64,000 nt of DNA from Zygnema cylindricum. Lineage: Eukaryota; Streptophyta; Zygnematophyceae; Zygnematales; Zygnemataceae. The DNA lies in contig JBBHKE010001836.1 in the NCBI GenBank assembly GCA_037447655.1, positions 1 through 64,000 on the forward strand, written 5' to 3'. Each line of letters starts with the position of its first letter. Positions within the stretch are counted from its first letter, which is position 1. Both the position numbers and the translations under genes were made by a program. Positions 11,475-23,718 of this stretch are shown here, piece after piece. The notes under the pieces were generated by a model. That model saw only the letters and a program-made list of their open reading frames with translations, did not search any database and was not told the origin of the DNA.

Positions 11475-14400
11475 ATGGCAGCAGGATCTCCTACCCTTCC
11501 ATCTCGTGAAACGCGTGTTTCTCTTTTGGAACTCGATTCTGGCGAATATTTTATTGCCGCGAGTTTGTCTTTGCAGAAAGTTACAAATCTCATTGCCATA
11601 GATCCCACAACCGGTGCTTTACGATTTTCCGGACGATCGAACATCGACATTTTTGAATCTGAAGCTGAAGCTTTGAATTTTGCCACTTCTGGATCATTTG
11701 GAGTCGTCAAAAGTGTAGTACATGCAAAAGCAATTCTTGGATATGCACCACTTGGTACAGTGGCATTGCTTTTAGTGGCCACAAAATTAAGGCCATCTGT
11801 TCGCAGTTTGCCAGGTGGTGACACTGTTTTTACTGTAGTTGACAGTCATTGGGTGAAGATTCCGTTGAGAAACCCGCAGCCACAACCAAAAACAGAACTG
11901 AGAAACATTCAAGATCTACATGAGATTTTGATCAATGAAGTACATTATTTTTGTGAGACACGTGATATTACAAGACCATTTCCGAGTCCCTTTCCTGTCG
12001 ACTCGCCAGATGGCGAGTTTGTATGGAATGAGTGGCTTTCGGCTCCTTTTAAAGCCCTCGGTCTCAAACAACATTGTGTGGTTTTGCTTCAGGTTTGGAC
12101 ATCTTAAGGAACTCTGTAACACTCTTAAGCGGAACAAAATTTTTAAACCCTGAATGCCTTAAAAATGGGAACGTGCAAAACTACACAAGTTCCCTCCAAG
12201 TGTTTCTATCTGGTATTGACCACAATTCTTCATTTGCATGTATTAGTCTCACCCCAAGCAGTTCATATTAAACTAGTGAAAATAATTGGTGTGGTTGTGG
12301 ATTTATTTAAGGTTTGGTTGGAAAAGGATTTTACTGACTGGAGGTTATCTCCATAAATGAAAGCACATACACTGTAATTCTTCTTAATTCAGAAGAGTTT
12401 TGGAAGGTATTTGGTTCTACAATATGCATTTCTAGATCAGAAGGTAAATTTTACAAAAACATAATAACGAAAACAGAGATTTCACTTACACCACTCATTA
12501 CTACAGTTAAAATCCACTTTACGTTACGGTTCACATCTCTATGGTTCACAATAACCACTGACAGTAAGCTTTTCTTTCCTACTCCTTTTTATCAACTAGA
12601 ACTTAGTGATGTTCCTGACAATCAGTGCTTCATGGATGCCTGGTTCTTTCAAAAACAAGTAATGTTTTTTATAACCAATGCCTCTTAAGAATGGTTTCCA
12701 ACTTTTTTTTTAAGCCAATGTTTCTAAGAATATAGTTTTGACATTTTCAATGCACGTTCATCCTATGGCTCACAGGATTGGCTGGTTTCTGACTTTTTTT
12801 TAAGCCAATGTTTCTAGGAATGTAGTTTGACTTTTTTAATGCATGTTCATCCTATGGCTCACAGGGATTGGCCGAATCCCGAGATTTTTTTACATCCTCT
12901 GGTGATCAAGTGAATGTGGCGTTAACTGCTCGTCGAAGTAGACTCCATCCCGGAACAAGATACTTAGCTCGAGGACTAAATGCAGCTTGCAGTACCGGTA
13001 ATTAATATACACTTGATTTGTTTAAGATTATTGAATAACATTGAATTAGAAACATAATATATGCTTGGTTTGTTTTATATTTATGAATAACATTGAATTA
13101 GAAACGACACCGGACGTAATCAACTTTCACTTCACACATGATGTAACTGTAAATTGTAGTACCCATGCCTTGCGAATAGGTATTAGCCGTGTTATCAAAA
13201 GATACTTACAGGGGAATTAAACATACGCTCTTACTGGTGATACTGGCCAGTAATCAGCATTATCGTACAGAAAAATGAAGGTTATTTACATATTCGTAGT
13301 ACAAAAATACTATAATTATTCCACCAATAGCGCCGTGTTACAGGACTCGTATGGTTCCCTCATCAGCTCAAGGATTAACTGCAGCTTCCAGGGACTATTG
13401 GTAGTAACTTAAGATCATAGTAAGTTGTTGGTTATATTGTTTGATTTTAATTATCAGGAACAAGTTACTTGACGCTAGGATTAAGTGCAAGCATAGGTTA
13501 CCTGTAGATTCTTATAAACCTTTTACTATATATAAAATCTGTCTGCAAAAATCCCGAATCAAGTTAATAAGCTAAGTTAATTAGCGTCCAGTTAACTATA
13601 ACAGACAACTTATTGTAAATGTTTTTTTTTTTCTATGCGATTTTATTTCTACGTTATTTTGTTTGGATGGGTAGTTTTGAACAAAATTTATGTGGGATTG
13701 CTTTATCGTAATGCTCAGCTTTTATATACAAAAAATAGAGAAAGTAAAGCCAGATAAAAGACTTCTATGACACGGTGAAGAAGTATAGGACAGCTGAAGA
13801 AGAAAGGCAGGTCCCTCTTTCAATTTTTCTAAGTTGAGTTTCTGAGTCTTAATTCAGGAAATGAAATCGAATGTGAGCAACTTGTTTGGCCTTCTATTAA
13901 TTCTCCGGATCAACCTCAACCATATTCAAGTTATTTGTGGAGAAGAGGAACTGTTCCTATTTGGTGGGGAGCTGAAATAAAATCTTCTGTAACAGAAGCT
14001 GAAATTTATGTTGTCGAAAATCAACCCGAAGGGTCGGCAAAATATTTCGAGAGGTTGACAACGCGGTATGGAGATGAACAAAGAAAGGTTTTACGGAAAA
14101 GGAAAGGTGGAAAAAACAGTGAAAGTGAAGAGGTCGAATCCCATGTTAAGGGTCTTGAGGGGGAGGAATTGAATTTATCAGATGGAGACTCCTCTGAGCA
14201 GCCATTGATTGCTTGTGTTAATTTGCTCCGAGTAGGACCTGGAAAACCTGAATTAGTACTTTCCGAGTCTTTTCAAGAGTCTCTTAGTAAACTTACTTAT
14301 GGGGGACAATTGGGAGGGGGAAATGTAATATTAAAGACTTATGATTGGCATGCCCAAGCAAAACTAGTAGGAGAACCTGAAACAGTTGAGGGGTTGTGGA

Positions 14401-17100
14401 AAACGTTGAAAAAACCAACTGGGGAAGTAGGATTTGATTATGGAGAATTTTTGCCTGATGGGGTGTTTAGAAGAAATGACTCCCAGACTACTTTAAGGGA
14501 GAATTCTTTTAGTGAGGGAGAGAGTATAACAGCTGTCAAAAATGTTGGGATAAGAGGTGGGATGTTCGATGTACACACTCGACAATATGGGGTTTTACGA
14601 TTTAATTGTGCCGATTCGTTGGACCGTACAAATGCTGCGAGTTTTTTTGGAGCAGTACAGGTTTTGGTCGAACAGTGTCGAATATTAGGTTTTTCCCTTG
14701 AAGTTAATTCTAAAAATGTTAATGAAAATTCTCTTAAAGGTTTGGGTGGATCAAGCCCAGCTTTAATGGGGAGGCCGGTTACGGAATCACTTGGAAAATT
14801 TGAAGGAAAAGATTTAGGTTTTGGAGGTTTACCGCCAGGAGTTTTGCCTCCAGGATGGGAGTTAAGGATAAATTCCTCTAGTGGAAGAGTGTTTTATATC
14901 GACCATAATAATAGAACTACAAGTTGGCATCACCCAAATCCTGCTTTACCCCATATGTCTCCTCCACAGAGAGCTGTTTCCGCGAAATATATCGAAGAGA
15001 GGGGAGACGATTCGTCCACTTCGACTTCACCCACGCAAAGAAATAGAATGGAAAAAAGAGGCAAATGGGAATATTTTGACTTAAATGTACGACAATTTAA
15101 AGACATTATGGATCCGGTTGCCCTTCAAGGAATGGCTGAAATGTTTTTGCTCGCTGGAGATGTTCATGCCACACTATATACAGGATCGAAAGCAATGCAT
15201 GCCCATGTGGTACAAATGTTTTCAGAAGACGCGGGAAAAGCAAAAAGAGCTTCAGCAGCAGCAAATATGGCAATTACACTACAGAGAAGATATTTGAATA
15301 TAGTGAAAGATAGTACAAGACAAAAACAGTTGGAATTGTTTTTGGGGCTTCGGCGGCACAAACATTTTCCGTCGCTGCCCGAAAGGCCTTTGCAGGTCAG
15401 TCTTTTTTTTGTTTGTTTTGTCTTTGTTGTTTGGTTGGTGTGTTTGCTTACCTTAATAGTATCGTCCGGTTTTCAACTAAAAAAAGTCAAAATGCTCAAC
15501 CTTCAGATCTAAAACGTTTTGGATAATGCAAAATAGCACCGAGTGATCTTTCAAACTTTATTATATGGATTTAGCTTTCCCCACTTTTCTGTTTTCCCAT
15601 GGCTAGTTATAATTAGTTAAATGATCATAATTTGTTGGAGTTTCTTCGTTTACGTTTGCTCACATTTACAGGTTGTTCCATTTATCAACCATCAAAAATA
15701 CACCTTCCTTTCATTTCCTTTTAACTTCGAGTCTCTATTGAAAATTTCAAATGGGCAAACATGTTCTGGACAATATATATTTCTGGACAATATATAAGCT
15801 ACTCATTTTTTCCTAGCATGACATATTCTACCAGATCCACCACAATTATTATGGATGGTCCACTGTTAGTCGATATAATAAGTTTGTGCTAATAGACATG
15901 TGTCTTATCGTCGATGGACTAATTTATGCATACAAAAAAAAAAAGTTTTTGTCAAATCAGTAAAGATTTTTGTGGACGCCTGTTGTTCAACAAATTTATT
16001 GGATTTTTATTTCTCTGGTCCACACTAATTCGTGTTAACGTCTCAAAGAAACTGGTGAGTCAAATTTGTATGGTTCATATTCATTAGGATGGTTATCCTT
16101 TTAAAGGTTCTCTTTCGTATAAACACAGTGATCGCAAAATAGAGCGAGGGAGAGGAAGGAGAGAGCAGAGAAAGGGAAGGGCAGAATGGAGGAGAGGGAA
16201 GGGCAGAAGGAAGGGGAGGAAAGGTAAGTGGAGAGCAGGGAAGGCTCATTAGTGTGGCTTTTGCTCACAAGTTTACAGTTAAACTGTGGGAATCCACACT
16301 AAAACTGGTAGGATCTTCTTAAATCTTGTGTTTTTCGCACTGAGTTAACTTTTATGGTAAAAAAGTCTCACCGGATTCACCTTTGAAAACGTATTTAGTT
16401 CAATTTGTAGTTACCTAGAAATTAAATTCATCAACACTTTTAGGGCCATCCTGTATATGGAGTGGGTGTCAGGTACTTTCTCGGCAATCCTCTTTTTTGC
16501 TAAAATCGGTACCCAACCAATTCCCAACTTTGAATTCTCCGGGAGGTCTTCTAAGCGCCAAATATCGCAATCTTATTTGGGTATATATTTTCTAAATTCC
16601 CAATACCTGATGTTTTTGGGTATACATTCTTAAATTCCCAACTTCCTGTGCTTTGCCGTATAGTTAAATGTGCATTTTTATTGCATTTTTACTCGAGAAT
16701 TTTATCAGAAGATGGTGAAAAAGATGCTTACACTCTTTGTCAGTCAAGTTGCATTGGCTTTTTCTGCGATCCCTTTTCATGTTTTTTGTTTTGTTTGCAA
16801 ATTGAGATTTATTTATGTGCACTTATTCGTATTCTCCCACATTCATTTCTTCTAATATGCCCTTTGTTTCCTATTTTCAATGAAGTGGGACTCTCTCATT
16901 TTAATTTCTCTTTAAAGGTGCTCCTTTAAACACCCCTTTTTTTTTTCCAGGCCTGCCCGGAAGGCTATGATGCCGTTCATGTTCGTCTTGACCTACCTGC
17001 AATTTCCCACATTCTGGTTCCTCTAAGATGCCTTTTCCTCTTTAAGTGTTTTCTTGCAATATCAAGTTTTCCTTTCAAGTTTTTTTAAATGCCCCTCCTT

Positions 17101-17151
<51 letters not shown>

Positions 17152-20100
17152 CTGTGTATTTTTTTTTAGGTCTGCCCGGAAGGCTACGATGTGGTAGAAC
17201 TTTATATTTTCCTGCCCGAACCGTGCCAGGTGGCATCTCTTCTTTTGACTGTGGCTCATGGAGCTGATGATGCAACGTCAGCAAGAAATTTTGATGTCCG
17301 AGTCGGGAGACATCTGGACGACTTGAAGGTAGTTTTGGAGGTGAGGACATTCTTCTTAAATTGAAGGTACACTGCTAATCGTTATTAGTTTTTTTTCGCC
17401 ACTTAAAACATCTTTTCTCCGTACACACGTGTACAGAGAAAAGATGTTTTAAGTGGCGAAATAAACTTTGACACCAGTAACGATTAGCGGTGTAGTTTTG
17501 GAGGTGAGGACATTCTTCTTAAATTGTTTTTTTGTGCTTGAAAAGGAATTTGTCCTGTTTGGTTTGTATAGACAATAGTGCAGGGAGATATCTTGACGAT
17601 TTGAAGGTATTTTTGGAGGTTAGGATGCACTTCTTAAATTGTTTTTTGTTTTTGTTCATGGAAAAGAAATTGCTCTGTATGTTTTGTATAGAAAGTGCAT
17701 ATGCATTTTTAGGCAAAGAGAATCATATTTTTTTCTTTAAGGCAGTGAACGTTTTCTAAACAAACATGCTGATCATTTTCCCTTATTGAAAAATTGAAGT
17801 AGAGGCAACTGAGGGCAAAACTTGTACCTTTTTATTTTTAACTTACTGGAAATATATGTATTCTGAAGTATTGTGGTAGCTTTTGCTGGATTTAAAGAAA
17901 CAGAGTGCAGTTATTCCAAAATGTGCCCAAGGAACTCAACTTTTGTATACATTTCCCGCGGAAATCGTTCACGAGGAAAAAGTAACTTTTGAGACAATGA
18001 AGTATTTAGATTCGGGGCATTCTTTATACCCATTTGAAGAAAGTGAAGCTTCACTCGATTTTCTTACGAGAGTTGTTGCGGTTACTTTTTATCCCAATGT
18101 TCTGAATTCGACAATGACATTGGGTCAGGTAAGCTTTCCATTTTTCTCCCTCATTTTTGTGACAAATGTCACGTTTTGTAAAATTTTGTCTCATTCTCGT
18201 TGTTTTTGACTCTTATGTTGTCGAAGTTGTTTTCTCCTCTCTGAAAAAGCCAATCCAGGATTTGGTTTTTGAAGGAAATAAAGGTTGTTGTTTATCAAAA
18301 AAATAAAACGTTTTTTTTTTCTTTCTGTGATTTTAGGTAGAAGTTTTGGGAACGTCCCTCGTTTCCGATGTACGAAGAATGGTTTCCGAGGAAAGAAAAC
18401 CGAAGGAAAAACACGCTCATTCCGACATTCATTTTTCAGTTTCGGAAAACTCTATGGAACCAAAAAATTTAAAAGAAACGACTCAACCTCCTCCTCACCT
18501 CCCATTCGAAGACTTAATGGACTTAGATTGGGGTATCCCTAGAAATTTATCGAATTCTTGTGCGGTTAATTCTCCTTCCCTTATTCCCGAATTTCAAAGT
18601 TTGTCAGTCGGGGGAAATTGTAGAGAAGCAGGAAACAATTTTGGGACTCAAAATGGGGATTCGAATGGAAATGGAAACGGGATTTCGCATCCACTTCATT
18701 TCGATGAAACTTCTTTAGAGGGTTTTCCGGAAAAAAATGCGGAAAGTTCAGAAGCTAATGGGAAAAGCCCCACTGAAGTTTATGCTCGAATGGTTCGGAG
18801 ATTGGGACCTTCACACAAGGTAATTGGGTTCCTTTTTTTATTTTTTTTAGTTGAAATTTGGAAAAAGAATGGGGAAATTTTTGAATTCTTTTTCACTTTT
18901 TCTTTCATTTTTCTGATTAGTGTGCTTTGTGTTTTATGAGTTAACTTATTTGAATTTGCGAAAAAGAATGAGGGGATTTCGCTCCTTTTTCCTTTTCCTG
19001 TCGGATTTTTTTCTTCGATTATTTTCTGTTGCACGTAACTTTTGACAAAGTTCCAATGACAAACAAAAAAAGGGCGTTTGGTTCTTTATAAAAGTTTCAT
19101 GTCTGTTGTATGGCTCTTAGTTGTTGAAATAAAATGGTATCAAAATAATATTACAAGCACAAGAAAGAAGGTGAAAATCTGGAATACCACCGGTTCACAA
19201 AAGACCCCTTCAAACTGTTTTTTGTCTTTGTCTTTCCTTCATGTTTTTGTCTCCTTTTTTGTTTTCTTTCGTACTTCATGTTCTTTGCAGAGCATCAATT
19301 TTGAAGATGCTTTGCGATTGGACATTGCTCGAGTCCTTCTCAAAATTTCCACAAAAAAAAGAAATGAAATTTTGCGGTCGGAGAATTGGAACCCAAATAG
19401 TGTGGATCCAAATCGATGTCTAGGAAGATCTGAAGGTGCAGATGTACGATATCTTGCTAATGTACTTGCGAATAAGACGAGATCAATAGCAGAAGATGCC
19501 GAAATGTCGAACTTAGGAATTGACGAAATCGAGGATGAGGACCAAAAACCTTTGCAAAGGTATTGGAAAGTGGTTAATCCGGAAGGAGAATCTCTTTCAC
19601 AGATTTTGGGACTCGACCAATGTCAAGGAGGAGACTGTCAGGTTCGTGAAACGTTTCGATACATGCCCGATGAAAACAGTCTTTTTTCAGCTGCTCGAAA
19701 CGTTGGGAAGGAGGAGGAGAAGGAGAGTAAGAATTGTCCCCCTTGTAATAAATGCTCAAAAAAAGTTTGTCTCGTTTGTCAAGCGCCACCTGGCGCTTCC
19801 TTGTTGATGAGTGAGGTCTATTCGTCTTCTTCTGGGGTAGGTGGAACTGGGATAGGAGAAGGTCCTTTGAAAAGTCTTCCTCCCTCTGGTCCCCTCTGTG
19901 TCCGTTGTTGTCCTTTTGAGGTAAAGATGGCAACTCTTGTCGATGGAATGAGAGTTGTGGGAGTGGAGAGAAGGAGAGAGAGGATGAAAGAGGCGAGTTT
20001 GGAAGCCATAGAGGAGTTAAAAAAGTACGGAGAGTTAGAACAGAACGGAGAAGAGCCTGGAGGGGAGGAGGGAAGGATTTCGCTTGCGGAGTATCCGTAC

Positions 20101-23100
20101 GCTGGTCTTCTGTTTAAGGTGCGAGAGAAAAACAGAGAAGAAAATAAAAGAAGGAAAATGCAGATTTTTTGAATGAAGGGATTTAAATTGAGAATTGAAA
20201 CTAGATCCTAAAGACATGAAGTGATTTGAGTTACAATAAAGGTATTATGTAAACATGAAAAAGAATTAACTAATAGAAAAAATTGCAAATTTAAAGTGGA
20301 AACGGATAGACATGAGAAGGTTTTAAACTTGAAGTGAATTTAATTTGAAAATAATAAGATTCTAAACACATGATGTGGTGTGAATTGGAATAAGAAGTTT
20401 CTAAACATAAGACAGGAATCGAATTAAAAATTAAAGAGATTCTAATCAAACATGAAATGACTTCAATTGAGAACGTAGCAATTCTTAACATAGAAATGAT
20501 CACAAACATAAAAGTTTTTACAAACATAAAATTGATTACAAACATAATTTTTTTTACAAACGTCAAAATGATTACAAACATAATATTTGTGAAGCAAATT
20601 GGAATGACAAGACTTTAAAACCCTATAATCCCACGATTCATGGATCAAGTTTGAAAAAGATTGATTGAAAATAATACTTAAATCAAAACCCTGGTATAGA
20701 AGTACAAAGATAACAAAAAAAGCAAAACCAAAAAACAAAAGGAGAGAGGGGGAGTGGAGAAGGGAGGGAGGAGGGAGAGGGGAAGGGATGGAAAATTGAA
20801 AACTGAAATGAAAATGTGAACTTTGTCTTCTTGTGCAATCCCTATGTGTAGGTCCCAACGGAGGAAGGTGCTGAGTCAGCAGTCTCTCTTCTTGCCAGAG
20901 AGGGAGAGGGAGAGGCAGAGGGAGAATCTGAGGATTCCACATGGCAGGCTCCCAGAGATGCCACGTCAGCAGAGGTGGCTGTTGTGCTGACTGGACCTGC
21001 TGAGGTGGACAAAATTATTCTACAAATAGGGAAAAGGGGGTATCGCCAAGGTCAGGCACCTGAGGTAAGATATTAACTCTCCCTTTCCCTCTCCCTCTCC
21101 CTCTCCCTTCTCCATCCCCCCCCTTCTCCCTCCCCCTTCTCCACACCCCCTCTTCCCACTTCCTCCAGCCGCAAACCAACCTTGACCACACCGATCCAAA
21201 TTTTCAGGTTCGTATATTGGTGGGAACGACATGTTCTGATAAAGATCGAAAGTTTATTGGACTTTGGAATTTGGAAGAAGCTCTGAAAGAGAGAAATGTT
21301 AATGGTACAAATGGGGGTAAAAGCATACGGTTAACTTATGATTTCCCTCAACCTTGGAAATGTCGAATTGTGTGGCTCGAATTCAAAGTTCCTTCAAATT
21401 TATACGATCCCCAGTCTTCTGAAAACAATTTTTCGGGCAGTATCGAAAATACTATGTCGCGGTCGGGAAGTTTTGGGTCTGGGAGTCGTTTTACAAATTC
21501 TCAAAATTCTGTAAAATTTGGAGGAGGAGGAGGAGGATCTCTTTTTATGGATCTTTTGAGTGGAGATTATGGAAATGTGAATGTTCCTACTTCAAATAAT
21601 GGTAACATTTCAAAAGCTGGAGGAGGAAGGAGGGGGAACAATTCGGTTTCTGGAAATACTGAAATTTACAACGAATCAAAAATACACCTTCGGAGAATAC
21701 GAATTTTTGGAAGAAGAACTCTTGAAGATGAAGGGATAGGAATGATTCAACCTCAGGAAAGAATAGACCAAAAAAGATTACTGGATTTTCCTCCTGGAGT
21801 TAGTCGCATAAAGGTAAACAATTTTTTTGTTTTTGTTCCTTCCTATGTTCTTTTTCCTGTCTTGTTTGTCTATCCCTATGTAAAAAATTGTAAAAACACG
21901 AGCGACAGGAAATACCAAATTAGTAATGTGGGTTTAAGCTATCGTGGGAGGTATTTTTCGGTAGTTTTTCTTCCTCATTTGTTTGACTCTCTCACTCTCT
22001 CTCTCTTTCTCTCCCTTCCAGGTGGGTGTGGAAGCAGAACGAGTTTTCTCCAACGGTCGGTTGCTCGAATTTCGACTTTCTCAAGTTCCTACTGTGGCTG
22101 GATTTCGACTCGATAACTTTTTTCCGTGTCGCATCGCGAGTCAGTATGCTGCCTCGACTCCATTACATGTGAAACCGTTACAGCAAACGGTAAACGGAAA
22201 CTGTTTAGATGATTGGCTCGCTTCTCCCAGTGGACTCACCATTCGAGTTTCAGGGAAAAAGGTCAGCAACCCTTTTCTTTTTAAATATTTCGATTTATTC
22301 CTATCCCTACTAAATAAACTCTCGATTAAATTGGTATATTATATCCTCATTGTCCGCTCTTTAGGGCCATGATTTAGAATTCAGAATCCAGAATATTTAC
22401 TTTCTGTGATTATCAATCAATTCGCGGTCCTTTTCTTTTTACATACTAAACGTGAAGAAGGAAAGTTTTTGTTTAGAAAGTGGGAGTTTTTCCAGTGATG
22501 CAATTGTTTGATGTTTTCAGTACTGTGTCAGTCGACTTTTTAGATAGAAACAGTTTTGGGGTCCTGTAGTTTTTTATTTTTATTAAACTGTAAATGACCA
22601 ACCACTTAAAATTTAGCAGTTTCTTTGAAAATCAGCGTTGAAGAGGTAATTTGTACACTCATTTTTTTTTTATTATTCTTTTTACTATTGTGATTATTAG
22701 TATGGGAAACATTGTATACTGCGCTGAAAATATGACACTTGTAGGAATAATCTGCCATGTTTTTTGGCAAAAGTCTTGTCAATCGAATTGCATGTGTGAT
22801 AGTTTTGATAAAAATACAATTCAATTTTTCAAAGTGTGGGTTTTCGAGTTTTTTCAAAGTGTCGGTTTTCTAGTTTTTTCAAGTTTCCCCAAGTTGTTGT
22901 AATCAGTCATATGTAACTTTCGAAATATTTATTGCATAGGTAGTAAAGTAACATCAGAATTGATCATGTATTCAACTAATTATCTGTAACTTTTTATGCC
23001 TAGGCTATTGTTGAAGAGCAAGCAAATTTGATTATCTAAAATTATCTTTTCTTTTCATTTTGGGTTTAAGATCTCTTATATATTATCTCGTATGTTTTAT

Positions 23101-23718
23101 GTAATATCTATAATTTTTGCAGGATTTGAGCAGTCTCGTCTTTTTAAACCTTCACCTGTGTCTAAAGTCTTTCATGTTATAAACATTTTTTTTTTGTTTT
23201 TTTTGTTTTTGTTTTCATCTTTGTCTTCGTCTTTGTTTATGCTTTTATTTTTGTGTCTGCTTTCGTTTTTTGTTTTCATTCTTGTTTTTGTTTTTGTTTC
23301 GGTCTTTGTTTCCCCATTTGTTTTTATTCTTGTTCATCTTCTTCTTAAGGAGACTCTTCATCGTTACTATCATTTTGCTCCTTTCTTTCGTCAACTTTTC
23401 TTTTAAAAAAACCTTCTTTTCTTTAAAATTTGTTGACAGGTTCTTGAAAGTCATCCTACGTTGATCGATTTGTTTGCGGTTCCGTGGGTTCGACAACCGA
23501 CTCCTCTTTATTTCGATTTTAAGCTTTTTCGACAAGTGGAAATACTCATTTTCGAGGTTTTGGGAGAAATTGTTCCTCTAGTCGAAGATATGCAACCGGA
23601 AAGAATGGATTTAGACCCGGTGTCACCGTTGTCACTCGTTAATAAAGTGAGACCTTATCGATATGTCCCTAGTATAGAGGTCGGGGCTTGGGGTCAACTG
23701 AATTTGGCTTACATATAG
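11475..23718 (+). CDS. SAC9: SAC9-type phosphoinositide phosphatase (SAC and WW domains)
   Basis: Coding exons: 11475-12092, 12865-12997, 13858-15395, 17170-17340, 17904-18128, 18337-18819, 19291-20118, 20852-21064, 21208-21813, 22022-22261, 23440-23718. All junctions are GT-AG and keep frame, giving about 1777 aa against about 1630 in Arabidopsis. The N-terminal SAC domain carries the CX5R(T) phosphatase loop CADSLDRTNAASFFG (Cys about 501). A WW domain follows at about 578-612 (LPPGWELR, Trp 584 and 607). The rest is the plant-specific SAC9 C-terminal region, with a CX2C-rich patch at about 1205-1285 (CPPCNKCSKKVCLVC, CVRCC). The family acts on phosphoinositides; Arabidopsis sac9 mutants accumulate PI(4,5)P2 and show constitutive stress responses. 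Introns hold a MITE, a TG run and decayed copies of exon edges. The start may lie further upstream, in a 22-nt exon at 10174. Identification is from recognised sequence; enzymatic activity is inferred. Confidence 0.93.
12711..12799 (+). repeat. Decayed tandem copy of SAC9 exon 2 acceptor
   Basis: This 90-bp unit repeats at 12801-12890. Both contain 'taagccaatgtttcta', 'gttcatcctatggctcacag' and then 'gattggc'. The second copy provides the real acceptor (exon from 12865); the first ends in a decoy cacag/gattggctgg. A weaker third unit lies near 12671. Confidence 0.85.
13371..13505 (+). repeat. Two decayed copies of SAC9 exon 2 3' end
   Basis: 'cagctcaaggattaactgca' near 13376 and 'ggaacaagttacttgacgct' near 13460 resemble the end of exon 2 (tagctcgaggactaaatgca and ggaacaagatacttagctcg). 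They are broken by stops and are not exons. Confidence 0.65.
16953..16990 (+). repeat. Decoy copy of SAC9 exon 4 start
   Basis: After a pyrimidine tract and ccag comes 'gcctgcccggaaggctatga' (reads ACPEGYD), nearly identical to the true exon 4 start at 17170 (VCPEGYD). The flanking intron sequence is duplicated too, for example 'cccacattc' and 'tctaa.atgcc'. Using this acceptor would not give SAC9 sequence further on. Confidence 0.8.
17103..17149. repeat. (TG)n microsatellite
   Basis: An uninterrupted run of about 23 TG units, 20 bp upstream of the SAC9 exon 4 acceptor (AG at 17168-17169). It takes the place of the usual polypyrimidine tract together with 'tttctgtgtatttttttttag'. Confidence 0.95.
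17368..17494. mobile_element. Hairpin MITE in SAC9 intron 4
   Basis: A 127-bp family delta element (TACACTGCTAATCG ... GATTAGCGGTGTA). Its inner arms, 17397-17426 and 17429-17458, pair with about one mismatch over 29 bp around an acgt centre, so it is almost one long hairpin. It lies between two copies of 'gttttggaggtgaggacatt', the end of exon 4 plus donor. Confidence 0.85.
17492..17640 (+). repeat. Two further copies of SAC9 exon 4 end plus donor
   Basis: 17494-17527 repeats 'gttttggaggtgaggacatt' exactly. 17578-17640 is a diverged copy of a longer stretch (agatatcttgacgatttgaa, then 'gtatttttggaggttagga') in which the GT donor has become GTTAGG. The true exon end is 17340. Confidence 0.8.

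Noticed and set aside
16953-17100. 16953 as the true or an alternative exon of SAC9
   Set aside because: Similarity to SAC9 ends after about seven residues, while 17170-17340 matches the family to its end.
19818-19933. Antisense frames over SAC9 exon 7
   Set aside because: Shadows of a well-supported exon.
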